This document shows positions 27,377 through 34,688 of a DNA stretch of 58,429 nt, one piece after another. Under the pieces are notes generated by a model that saw nothing but the letters and a program-made list of their open reading frames with translations, was not told the DNA's origin and did not search any database. Within the stretch, counting starts at the first letter, position 1, and each line of letters opens with the position of its first letter. The DNA lies in assembly GCA_021846965.1 (NCBI GenBank), contig JAJZWA010000018.1, positions 1-58,429 of the forward strand, written 5' to 3'. This DNA is from Pseudomonadota bacterium (lineage in GTDB: Bacteria > Pseudomonadota > Gammaproteobacteria > Burkholderiales > Burkholderiaceae_C). A program made the position numbers and the translations under genes.

Positions 27377-28083
27377 CGGGCGCGCTTCGATCGGCGGGGG
27401 CTGCGCCCCTCGTGGCCGGCGTGCCCGTGCGCGCCGCGCTCGTCGACCTCGACGGCACGATGGTCGACACCCTGGGGGATTTCCTGGTCGCGCTGCGGGG
27501 CATGCTGCGCGAGCTCGGACTGGGGGATGTCACGCCCGAGCAGGTGGCCCGGCGCGTGGGCAAGGGTTCCGAACATCTGGTCGCCCAGGTGCTGCGCCTG
27601 CACCTGCCGGCGCAGCAGGCCGACGCGCTGCAGGAACAGGCGCTGAGCGTGTACCAGCAGCACTACGCGCTGGCCAACGGCCGCCACTCCGAGCTGTTTC
27701 CCGGAGTCGTCGAGGGGCTGCGGCGCCTGCGCGACGCGGGCCTGGCGCTGGCCTGCGTGACCAACAAGCCTGGCCTGCCCGCGCGCGAGCTGCTCGAGCG
27801 CAAGGGGCTGCTGGAGTTCTTCTCCGAGGTCGTCGGCGGCGACGCCTTCGAGCGCAAGAAGCCCGACCCGCTGCCCCTGCTGCGCACCTGCGAACGCCTG
27901 GGCCAGCCGCCCGCGCGCACCCTGATGGTGGGGGATTCGCAGAACGACGCGGCGGCCGCCGCCGCCGCCGGCTGTCCCGCGGTGCTCGCCACCTACGGCT
28001 ACAACCACGGCGAGCCCATCCGTGCCACGCCGGCGCTGGCCTATTTCGACCGCCTGGACCAGCTGCCCCTGCAGCCGGCCTGA
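27373..28083 (+). CDS. gph: Phosphoglycolate phosphatase
   Basis: This HAD-family phosphatase hydrolyses 2-phosphoglycolate from DNA repair or Rubisco oxygenation. The 236-residue protein has nucleophile motif [10 protein letters not shown], the helical cap, the Thr/Asn motif CVTNKPG, and the motif III/IV lysine and GDSQND acidic pair. ATG 27373 overlaps the rpe stop by four bases. The rpe-gph-trpE order seen here is characteristic of betaproteobacteria. In this window a reverse-strand gene is inserted before trpE. Confidence 0.94.
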   Translation: MTGALRSAGAAPLVAGVPVRAALVDLDGTMVDTLGDFLVALRGMLRELGLGDVTPEQVARRVGKGSEHLVAQVLRLHLPAQQADALQEQALSVYQQHYALANGRHSELFPGVVEGLRRLRDAGLALACVTNKPGLPARELLERKGLLEFFSEVVGGDAFERKKPDPLPLLRTCERLGQPPARTLMVGDSQNDAAAAAAAGCPAVLATYGYNHGEPIRATPALAYFDRLDQLPLQPA

Positions 28084-28093
28084 GCGCTCCGGC

Positions 28094-28774
28094 TCAGTTC
28101 GAGTCGTCGAAATGGCCCAGCAGGGCCTTCTTGAGGCGCTGCGAAGCCGGCCGCGGCCCCAGCCACACGCGCAGAAGGTTGTCGAAGAAATTCGCGTCGG
28201 CGTAGGGGGCCCCCTCGACCTGTCCGTTGATGCTGATCTGCATGCCCTTGCCGGGCACGTCGGTCAGCTCGACCACATCGCCCTCGCGCAGCTCGTGGCG
28301 ATCGGCGAACAGACCACCCATGCGCGCCAGGCCGGTGATCATGGTGGCGAAATCGGCCGCGGGCACGTTGTTCTTGATGTCCTCGGTGAGCTTGTCGCCC
28401 AGTTCCTTGCCGCTGACGTCGCGCAGCATGACCAGGCGCATCAGCTTGGGCCCGGCCATGCCCAGCGCCGCATGGGCACTGTGCGTGGTGTGCGGAAGAT
28501 AGAGCTCGGCGACATAGACCTTGAAGATCAGGAAGTAGCGCGTTCCCGCGCCGTTGAGCCGCAGTTGGCTGCTGCCGACCTGCGCGCTCGGCGGCACCAC
28601 CACGCCGTGAAGCTTCAGGGGGCTCACCCCCGCGGTGGTCGGGGTCGACGCGGGCAGCGCCTGGCTGGCCGGAGCGGCGCCGGCCATGTCGGGCAGCGCC
28701 AGGCACAGGGGCAGGGACAGCAGCAGGGGCAGCGCAGCGCGGCGCGGCAGGCTGGATGGGCGGGGCAGGCGCAT
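28094..28774 (-). CDS. Secreted chalcone-isomerase-fold protein
   Basis: The 226-residue protein has a cleavable signal peptide (about residues 1-33) and a chalcone isomerase-like domain. The domain shows LNGAGTRYFLIFKVYVAELYLP, then a helical middle and LTDVPGKGMQISINGQ. Bacterial members of this fold are periplasmic and of unknown function; the plant enzyme's catalytic residues are not expected in them. The gene is convergent with gph, with a 10-base gap. A perfect 16-bp palindrome sits 24-39 bases ahead of its start, so it may be tightly repressed. Confidence 0.82.
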   Translation of the reverse strand: MRLPRPSSLPRRAALPLLLSLPLCLALPDMAGAAPASQALPASTPTTAGVSPLKLHGVVVPPSAQVGSSQLRLNGAGTRYFLIFKVYVAELYLPHTTHSAHAALGMAGPKLMRLVMLRDVSGKELGDKLTEDIKNNVPAADFATMITGLARMGGLFADRHELREGDVVELTDVPGKGMQISINGQVEGAPYADANFFDNLLRVWLGPRPASQRLKKALLGHFDDSN

Positions 28775-28797
28775 CGGGGCTCCTCGTGGTCAAAAAA

Positions 28798-28813
28798 GCG
28801 AACGATCGTTCGC
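28798..28813. promoter_or_regulatory. Perfect 16-bp palindrome, likely operator
   Basis: GCGAACGATCGTTCGC reads the same on both strands. It lies 24-39 bases upstream of the chalcone-isomerase-like start, where a repressor would block its promoter. The size and symmetry are typical of TetR-family operators. No TetR gene is in the window. Confidence 0.6.
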
Positions 28814-28885
28814 ATGGGGTCGGAGTGTGCCTGCATCGCGGCGCCTTGGCAATCGGCTGAAGCGCAAGCAGGCATGCGCGGGGAT

Positions 28886-28915
28886 TTGCTAAAGTTCGCG
28901 CAGCTTGGGTATTGT
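28886..28915 (+). promoter_or_regulatory. Candidate trpE promoter
   Basis: TTGCTA (28886-28891), an 18-base spacer and TATTGT (28910-28915) give a fair sigma-70 match about 210 bases ahead of trpE. The leader would be long. Evidence is by pattern only. Confidence 0.35.
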
Positions 28916-29127
28916 CTGATTCCTGCACGCCCTGTCTGGGTACTCGTCGATGTTCGTCTCTCGCAAGCACGCATTGGGTTCGGTGGACCGGGGAGCCTGG
29001 CCCTGGCGCCGCTGCTGCTTGCGCCGCTGCGCGGCGTGACTGGCGGCGCGACGCGCCGCAGCCGAGACCGCCCGTCGCGGGCGGCATCTGACCATCCGGC
29101 GGCCGCACGGCCGCCAGCGAGCAAACC

Positions 29128-30624
29128 ATGACCGAATCCGAATTCCAGGCCCTGGCCGACGCCGGCTACAACCGTATCGCGATGGTCTCGCAGGCCTTCG
29201 CCGACCTCGAGACTCCGCTGTCGCTGTACCTCAAGCTCACCGAGGGCGGCGCCGCGCGCAACACCTTCCTGCTCGAATCCGTGGTGGGTGGAGAGCGTTT
29301 CGGGCGCTATTCCTTCATCGGCCTGGCTGCCGGCACCGAGCTGCGCGTGAAGGGCGGCGTCACCCGCGTGCTGCGTGGCGGCGTCGAGGTGGAGCGTTCC
29401 GAACAACCCCCGCTGGCTTTCATCGAGGCCTTTCGCGCCCGCCACAAGGTGGCGCTGCCGCAGGGCATGCCGCGCTTTTGCGGCGGTCTGGCGGGGTACT
29501 TCGGCTACGACGCGGCGCGCTATATCGAGCCGCGCCTGCAGGCCTCGGCCCTGCGCAACCCGCGCCCGGATCCGCTGGACCTGCCCGACATCCTGCTGCT
29601 GCAGTGCGAAGAGCTGGCGGTGATCGACAATCTTTCGGGGCGCCTGAGCTTCATCGTCTATGCCGATCCGACGCAACCCGGTGCGCATGCGCGCGCGCAG
29701 GCCCGCCTGCACGAGTTGCGCGAGCTGCTGCGCGCCAGCGTGAAGGCGCCTGCCATGCCGCCCGCCGAGGTCACGCCGGTGGAGCATGAGTTCGAGCATG
29801 CCGACTATCTGCGCGCGGTCGTGCGCGCCAAGGAACTGATCGCCGCGGGTGATTTCATGCAGGTGCAGGTCGGGCAGCGCCTGCGCAAGCGTTTCGAGCA
29901 GTCGCCCCTGTCCCTGTACCGCGCGCTGCGCACCTTGAATCCCTCGCCGTACATGTACCTGTACAACTTCGGCGACTTCCAGGTGGTGGGCTCCTCGCCC
30001 GAGATCCTGGTGCGCCAGGAGGCCACGCCCGAAGGGCAGAAGGTGACCATCCGTCCGCTGGCCGGCACGCGCCCGCGGGGAGACAGCCAGGAGCGGGACC
30101 TGGCCAACGAGCGCGAACTGCTGGCCGACCCCAAGGAGCGCGCCGAGCATCTGATGCTCATCGACCTGGCGCGCAACGACCTCGGGCGCATCGCCCGCAT
30201 CGGGACCGTGCAGGTGACCGAGGCCTTCGCCATCGAGCGCTATTCCCATGTCATGCACATCGTCAGCAACGTGGAGGGCCTGCTGCAACCCGGCCTGGGT
30301 GCGCTGGACGTGATGCGTGCCACCTTCCCGGCCGGCACCCTTTCCGGCGCGCCGAAGATCCGTGCCATGGAAGTGATCGACGAGCTCGAGCCCACGCGTC
30401 GCGGCCTGTACGGCGGTGCCGTGGGCTACTGGAGCTTTGCCGGGGACATGGACCTGGCCATTGCCATTCGCACCGGCATCGTCAAGTCCGGCTGGCTGTA
30501 CGTGCAGGCGGCCGCCGGCGTGGTGGCCGACTCGGTGCCCGAGATGGAATGGCGCGAGACCGAGGCCAAGGCCCGCGCGGTGCTGCGCGCCGCCGAGCAG
30601 GTGCAGCAGGGCCTGGACGCCTGA
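29128..30624 (+). CDS. trpE: Anthranilate synthase component I
   Basis: TrpE forms anthranilate from chorismate with ammonia supplied by TrpG, the first step of tryptophan synthesis. The 498-residue protein contains the tryptophan feedback site (LLESVVGGERFGRYSFIG and NPSPYMYL) and the chorismate-binding domain, with IRPLAGTRPRG, DLARNDLGRI and the FPAGTLSGAPKIRAME active-site segment. In relatives trpG, trpD and trpC normally follow. Here the next gene is a membrane protein, so the glutaminase subunit must be encoded elsewhere. Confidence 0.96.
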   Translation: MTESEFQALADAGYNRIAMVSQAFADLETPLSLYLKLTEGGAARNTFLLESVVGGERFGRYSFIGLAAGTELRVKGGVTRVLRGGVEVERSEQPPLAFIEAFRARHKVALPQGMPRFCGGLAGYFGYDAARYIEPRLQASALRNPRPDPLDLPDILLLQCEELAVIDNLSGRLSFIVYADPTQPGAHARAQARLHELRELLRASVKAPAMPPAEVTPVEHEFEHADYLRAVVRAKELIAAGDFMQVQVGQRLRKRFEQSPLSLYRALRTLNPSPYMYLYNFGDFQVVGSSPEILVRQEATPEGQKVTIRPLAGTRPRGDSQERDLANERELLADPKERAEHLMLIDLARNDLGRIARIGTVQVTEAFAIERYSHVMHIVSNVEGLLQPGLGALDVMRATFPAGTLSGAPKIRAMEVIDELEPTRRGLYGGAVGYWSFAGDMDLAIAIRTGIVKSGWLYVQAAAGVVADSVPEMEWRETEAKARAVLRAAEQVQQGLDA

Positions 30625-30663
30625 GCGCGCGCACCCGGTCGCGCGCCGCACACCGCCCGGGCC

Positions 30664-31521
30664 ATGGACGCGAGTTCGCGCGAGGGGGTACGCGGCGAGG
30701 CCGCGGGGGCCATGCTGTGGGGCGTGCAACTGGTGGCGGTGGCCGTCGCCGCGCCTTCGGTGCCGCCCTTGCTGCAGGCCACGCTGAGCAGCACGGCCTC
30801 GCTGTTCCTGATGTGGCTGTGGACCCGCTGGCGCCCCATCGCGGTGTTCGCCCAGGATGCCACGCTGACCCCCGGCATGGGCCTGGGCCTGCTGTTCAGC
30901 GCCCGCATGGCCATGCTGTACCTGGCGGTTCCCCATGTCGGCGCCGCCGCCGCGGTGGAGTTCAGCGCGGGCGCGCTGTTGCTGCAGGCCGCGCTGCGAC
31001 GCGGCCTGCGCGCATGGCCGGCGATGCTGGCCGGCGTGCTGGTGGAACTGCTGCTGGCCGGCAGCCTGCCGCTGAGGGGCGTGGCCCCGGCCGCCTGCGC
31101 GGCGCTGGTCTGGGTAGCCCAGCAACGCCTGTTGCGCGACCCGCGCCTGGACCAGTGCGCGGGCGAGCAGTTCGTGTTCTACCAGCTCATCGGTGCTGCC
31201 GTGATCCTGCCCGTCGCCTCGGTGGTGGCGGGCGAGAACTGGCTGGTCCGCCCGGATGGCAGCGCATGGTGGGCGCTGGCCGCGCAGGTCGGATGCTGCA
31301 TGCTCGCGCTCTCCCTGCTGTGGATCGCGCCGCGCGGCAGGCCACACCAGGGGGCCTTGCCCGCTCGCCTGTCCCTGGCCTCCGCCGCGGCCCTGCTGCT
31401 GCAGGCCCTGCTGGGAAGCCCGGCGCCCGGGGTTTGCTGGGGCGCGCTCGCCTTGCTGGCCGCCGGCGCGGCCTGGCTGCAGATGGCGCTCAGGGATCCA
31501 GGGGCCCGGGCCGGGGAATGA
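30664..31521 (+). CDS. Ten-segment membrane protein, possibly DMT-like
   Basis: The 285-residue protein is almost entirely hydrophobic, with roughly ten predicted membrane segments and a short polar N-terminus. The two-half layout and the small residues in the helices suggest the drug/metabolite transporter superfamily, but I do not see a clear EamA signature. It begins 39 bases after trpE on the same strand and may be co-transcribed, which could hint at export or uptake of an aromatic compound; that is speculation. Its last 32 bases overlap the convergent methyltransferase-like gene. Confidence 0.65.
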   Translation: MDASSREGVRGEAAGAMLWGVQLVAVAVAAPSVPPLLQATLSSTASLFLMWLWTRWRPIAVFAQDATLTPGMGLGLLFSARMAMLYLAVPHVGAAAAVEFSAGALLLQAALRRGLRAWPAMLAGVLVELLLAGSLPLRGVAPAACAALVWVAQQRLLRDPRLDQCAGEQFVFYQLIGAAVILPVASVVAGENWLVRPDGSAWWALAAQVGCCMLALSLLWIAPRGRPHQGALPARLSLASAAALLLQALLGSPAPGVCWGALALLAAGAAWLQMALRDPGARAGE

Positions 31522-31945
31522 ACTTCCAGGTGCGCGCCCGGTAGGCGGCGTATTCGGGCCAGCGTTGCAGCAGCAGGCGCTCCTCCATGGTCGACTTGCC
31601 CTGCAGCACGAGCAGCAGCGCTACCCAGGCCAGCAGCCGGGGCAGGTCGGCGGCGGCGACCGCCACCGCGGCCATCAGCAGCAACAGCGAGGTATACATG
31701 GGGTGGCGCATGCGCCGGTAGGGTCCGCCGGTGACCAGCCGGCCCGCCTGCCTGGGCTCGGGGCGGATGTTGAAATTGCCCGGGCGGTTCCAGGCCAGCA
31801 CCCAGGCACCCAGCGCCAGCGCCGCAAGGCCCAGGGCCAGCGCGGCCGCGTGCAGGCGCCAGTGCGCCGGCCAGGCCAGCATCAGGGCCACGAGGCTGAA
31901 CTGCGCCAGCACCCAGAGCTGCCCCTGGTTCACACTGTCCCTCAT
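31490..31945 (-). CDS. Isoprenylcysteine methyltransferase-like membrane protein
   Basis: The 151-residue protein has three to four membrane segments and the C-terminal core of the ICMT/PEMT superfamily: GGPYRRMRHPMYTSLLLL, then EERLLLQRWPEYAAYRARTWKFIP. The RHPMY and E-E...Y motifs bind S-adenosylmethionine in this group. Bacterial members methylate unknown small acceptors; steroid, lipid or isoprenoid targets are possible. The start was set at ATG 31945, just before the first membrane segment; the frame extends further without support. Its 3' end overlaps the convergent gene. Confidence 0.75.
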   Translation of the reverse strand: MRDSVNQGQLWVLAQFSLVALMLAWPAHWRLHAAALALGLAALALGAWVLAWNRPGNFNIRPEPRQAGRLVTGGPYRRMRHPMYTSLLLLMAAVAVAAADLPRLLAWVALLLVLQGKSTMEERLLLQRWPEYAAYRARTWKFIPRPGPLDP

Positions 31946-32142
31946 GCCGGGCCTCCAGCTCCGAGCCGGGCGGGACGCCCGGGAAACGACGTTTTCATGC
32001 AACGGATGGTAGCCCTCCAAGGGCCTCGCGTCCCCTGCAAGGGCAGCTTCAGGCGCGGAATCCACCGGGTTCAGGGTTTGCCAGGGGGGCTGGCGAGGCG
32101 CAAAATAGGGTCTGGACACAATCCTTCGTGCAGGCTTCTCCG

Positions 32143-32568
32143 ATGCTTGATCCCACCGATACGGCGGCCGTACAACGCGCCGTGCAACGGGCCTTGAACC
32201 GTGATCTCCAGCCCGGAGAAATCCTGGTGCTGGGGCGCACCCACGAAGGACGCACCTTTCGACCCAGCGACTGGGCCGAGCGCCTGGCCGGCGTGATGTC
32301 GCGCTTCCGTCCCGTCGGGGCCGGTCACGCCGAAGAGCACCTGTGCTATTCGCCGCTGTGCATGCCCACGCTGGTCGACGGGGTGCGGGCGGTGGTGGTC
32401 AGCCGCGAGCTGGCCGACGTCGAGCCCATGGCCTACCAGTTCGTGCTGCGTTTCGCGCGCGACAACAACCTCGAGACCGTGCAGGCCTGCATGCTCGAGC
32501 TCGCCCCCGCGGGCCCGCCCGCCGGTGACCGGCCCGCGGCCGACGCCGGCGGATTGCGCGTGGCCTGA
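32143..32568 (+). CDS. DUF3579 family protein
   Basis: The 141-residue soluble protein contains the family hallmark GRTFRPSDWAERLAGVMSRF, then YSPLCMPT..DGVRAVVVSRELADVEPMAYQFVLRFARDNNLE. DUF3579 occurs almost only in betaproteobacteria, and its function is unknown. A Pro/Ala-rich C-terminal tail of about 20 residues is not part of the domain. ATG 32143 was preferred over GTG 32128, five codons upstream. The 197-base gap upstream holds no gene; it contains an AAAATA-type box near 32102. Confidence 0.82.
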   Translation: MLDPTDTAAVQRAVQRALNRDLQPGEILVLGRTHEGRTFRPSDWAERLAGVMSRFRPVGAGHAEEHLCYSPLCMPTLVDGVRAVVVSRELADVEPMAYQFVLRFARDNNLETVQACMLELAPAGPPAGDRPAADAGGLRVA

Positions 32569-32605
32569 GGCCCCGAGCCAAGGCTCAGCGTGCCAGCTTG
32601 GCGCT

Positions 32606-32627
32606 GACCAGCCCTTTGGGGCTGGTC
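32606..32627. terminator. Hairpin between convergent DUF3579 gene and metal-uptake operon
   Basis: GACCAGCCC and GGGCTGGTC pair over 9 bp around TTTG. A smaller GAGCC-AA-GGCTC hairpin lies at 32574-32585. Together they separate two convergent transcription units. No long T-run follows on either strand. Confidence 0.55.
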
Positions 32628-32671
32628 GGGTGTCGAGTGGCGAGGCGCCTGCGATGGAGGTGCAGTCGGCG

Positions 32672-32836
32672 TCAGGCCGAAGCCTGCCACCAGGCGGCCA
32701 GCAGCAGCGCGGGCACCAGCACCCATGCGCCCACGCCGGGCCAGGCACGGGCGGCCGCGTAGGCCGCGCCGGCCGAGGCCGCCACGGCGCCCGCGTTGCG
32801 CCAGTCGCCGAAGATCAGTTGCATCAGCTTTTTCAT
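32672..32836 (-). CDS. 54-residue membrane protein at the end of the uptake operon
   Basis: This tiny protein begins MKKLMQLIFGDWRNAG and contains one or two hydrophobic stretches separated by a short turn, ending WWQASA. I do not recognise a family. Its ATG overlaps the stop of the FTR1-like gene (ATGA), which strongly supports translation and links it to the operon. A role as a small accessory subunit of the FTR1-like protein or the ABC permease is possible but unproven. Confidence 0.6.
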   Translation of the reverse strand: MKKLMQLIFGDWRNAGAVAASAGAAYAAARAWPGVGAWVLVPALLLAAWWQASA

Positions 32837-33576
32837 GCCCGACTCCCCGCGGCGGCCGCTGCCGGCAGGCGCAGCTGCGCCGCCAGCATGCGCCCGCACA
32901 CCGCATAGATCGCGAACAGCAGCGGCAGCGTGACATCGCCCATGGGCCACGCGGCGCGCTCGCCCAGCACTCCGGCCAGGCTCCAGAAGCTGCCGAAGGC
33001 CAGCAGCGCGCAGGCCACCAGGAACTTCAGCGTGTTCTCCGGCACCGCGCTCAGGGGCGCGCGCAGCGCCATGCCGGCGACGACCACCACCAGCAGGGCC
33101 AGCACGGCGGCCGCCGCTGACTGTCCCAGGTCCAGCCCATGCCCCATGGCCACCACCAGCAGCCAGACCTCCAGGCCCTCGAGCAGCACGCCCTTGAAGG
33201 CCACGAGCCAGGCCGCACGAAGTTCCGCATGGTCCAGGGCTTCGCGGGTCTCGCGGAATTCCTCGAGTTCGTCGTGCAGGCGCGTGCGTCCGGCATAGCG
33301 CCGCACGGCCTTCACGTACCAGCGCAGGCCGAACAGCAGCAGGAACACGCCGATGGCCGCGCGCATGGCATCCATGTCACCGTCGATCAGGCGCAGGCCG
33401 GCGGCTCCCGCGGCCACGAGCAGGCCGACCACGAGCAGCGCGCTTACGGCCGCGCTGGTGGCGCGCGCCCAGCCGATGCTCAAGGCCACCGCCAGCACGA
33501 TGGTGAAGGCTTCCACCCACTCCACGGCGCTGGCCGCGAAGATCGCGCCCGCGGCGCCCCAATGTGTCCAGGTCAT
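32833..33576 (-). CDS. FTR1-like (COG4280-type) membrane protein with two ExxE motifs
   Basis: The 247-residue protein has seven to eight membrane segments. Helix 1 carries EWVEAFTIV (Glu19, Glu22), and a later helix carries LLEGLEVWLL (Glu133, Glu136). Paired ExxE motifs in membrane helices recall the REGLE motifs of the FTR1/EfeU iron permeases, so iron or another metal is the most likely cargo. The family is generally annotated only as a predicted membrane protein. A charged cytoplasmic loop (RRYAGRTRLHDELEEFRETRE) lies between the halves. It overlaps the ATPase gene by one base (TGATG) and the small downstream gene by four. Confidence 0.78.
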   Translation of the reverse strand: MTWTHWGAAGAIFAASAVEWVEAFTIVLAVALSIGWARATSAAVSALLVVGLLVAAGAAGLRLIDGDMDAMRAAIGVFLLLFGLRWYVKAVRRYAGRTRLHDELEEFRETREALDHAELRAAWLVAFKGVLLEGLEVWLLVVAMGHGLDLGQSAAAAVLALLVVVVAGMALRAPLSAVPENTLKFLVACALLAFGSFWSLAGVLGERAAWPMGDVTLPLLFAIYAVCGRMLAAQLRLPAAAAAGSRA

Positions 33577-34688
33577 CAAATCGCGTTCTCCCTTTCGAGT
33601 TCAGGTTGCAGATTCCCGGCCCGCGCTTGCGCGGGCTGTTCGTAGATCAGCGCCTGGCGCAGGTCCAGGCACAGTTCCACGGCGGTGCCCGGCGTCTGCC
33701 ATGCCGGGCTGATCACGCGCAGCGCCACGCCGTGCAGCATGACCTGCAGTTCGGCCCCGCGCGACGTGGCCACGCAGCGCAGCACCTGCGCCGTGACCCT
33801 TTGCTCGCCTGCGCGTGCCGGCCCGTCCGCCGCGCGCAGCGCCGCGCCGGGCAGGTACAGGCGGGCACCGTCGCCGGCACGTCCCGCCGCAGCGGATCCG
33901 GCCTCGGGCGGCAAGGGCCCCCAAGGCGCCAGCAGGGTGGCGCCCGAGCGATGCAGCATCCAGGGCCCCGACGCGTGCACGAAGCGCGCGACCTGCTCGT
34001 CGCAAGGGGCCGCCAGCAGTCGGCGCGGCGAGTCGATCTGGCGCAGCACTCCCGCGTCGAGGATACCCACCTGGTCGCCCAGCGCAAAGGCCTCACGATG
34101 GTCGTGGGTAATGTACAGGGCCGACAGTCCATGCTCGCGCACCACGCCACCGATCAGGTCGCGCAGTTCCTCGCGCAAGCCCGAATCCAGGTTGGACAGG
34201 GGCTCGTCGCACAGGAGCAGGCGCGGGCGCACCGCCAGCGCGCGGGCGAGGGCCACGCGCTGCTGCTGCCCGCCGGAGAGTTCATGCGGGCGCCGGTCGC
34301 GCTGGGCCTCCAGCCCGACGCGGCGCAGCATCTCCAGCGCCTGCTCCGGCGCCCGTGGCTGGCGGCGCGCCCGCAACGCGAGCGCCACGTTGTCCAGCGC
34401 GCTCAGGTGCGGCCACAAGGCGTAGTCCTGGAACACCATGCCCAGCCCCCTGCGCTCGGGTGCCAGCGGCGCCTGTCCCGGCCCGGCCACGGTCTGCCCG
34501 GCGATGCGCACGGTGCCGGCGTCGGGGCTTTCCAGCCCCGCGACAATGCGCAGCAGGGTGGTCTTGCCCGAGCCGGAGGCTCCCAGCAGGCACACGATCT
34601 GCCCGGCTTCGATGCGCAGATCCAGGCCGCGCAAGGCTGCGTGCTCGCCGAAGCGCTTGTGCAGGTCGATGAGTTCCAGGGCGTTCAT
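33576..34688 (-). CDS. ABC importer ATPase, FbpC/PotA-like
   Basis: The 370-residue ATPase has Walker A GASGSGKT, Q-loop VFQDYALWPH, signature LSGGQQQR, Walker B LLLCDEPLSNLD and the switch His in YITHDHREAF. The C-terminal 130 residues are a TOBE-type regulatory domain. This pattern belongs to the importers for ferric iron, polyamines, thiamine or sulfate. Operon position identifies its partners as the permease and binding protein immediately upstream. ATG 34688 overlaps the permease stop (ATGA). Confidence 0.9.
   Translation of the reverse strand: MNALELIDLHKRFGEHAALRGLDLRIEAGQIVCLLGASGSGKTTLLRIVAGLESPDAGTVRIAGQTVAGPGQAPLAPERRGLGMVFQDYALWPHLSALDNVALALRARRQPRAPEQALEMLRRVGLEAQRDRRPHELSGGQQQRVALARALAVRPRLLLCDEPLSNLDSGLREELRDLIGGVVREHGLSALYITHDHREAFALGDQVGILDAGVLRQIDSPRRLLAAPCDEQVARFVHASGPWMLHRSGATLLAPWGPLPPEAGSAAAGRAGDGARLYLPGAALRAADGPARAGEQRVTAQVLRCVATSRGAELQVMLHGVALRVISPAWQTPGTAVELCLDLRQALIYEQPAQARAGNLQPELERENAI

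Larger units (their letters stand above)
28775..29127. promoter_or_regulatory. Divergent control region between the chalcone-isomerase-like gene and trpE
   Basis: This 353-base stretch has no gene. It holds a perfect 16-bp palindrome (28798-28813) near the minus-strand gene and a sigma-70-like promoter (28886-28915) reading toward trpE. I see no Trp-codon leader peptide or paired attenuator stems, so classical trp attenuation is not supported. Confidence 0.5.

Noticed and set aside
28814-29127. Trp leader peptide and attenuator ahead of trpE
   Set aside because: No short frame with adjacent Trp codons and no alternative stems ending in a T-run were found.
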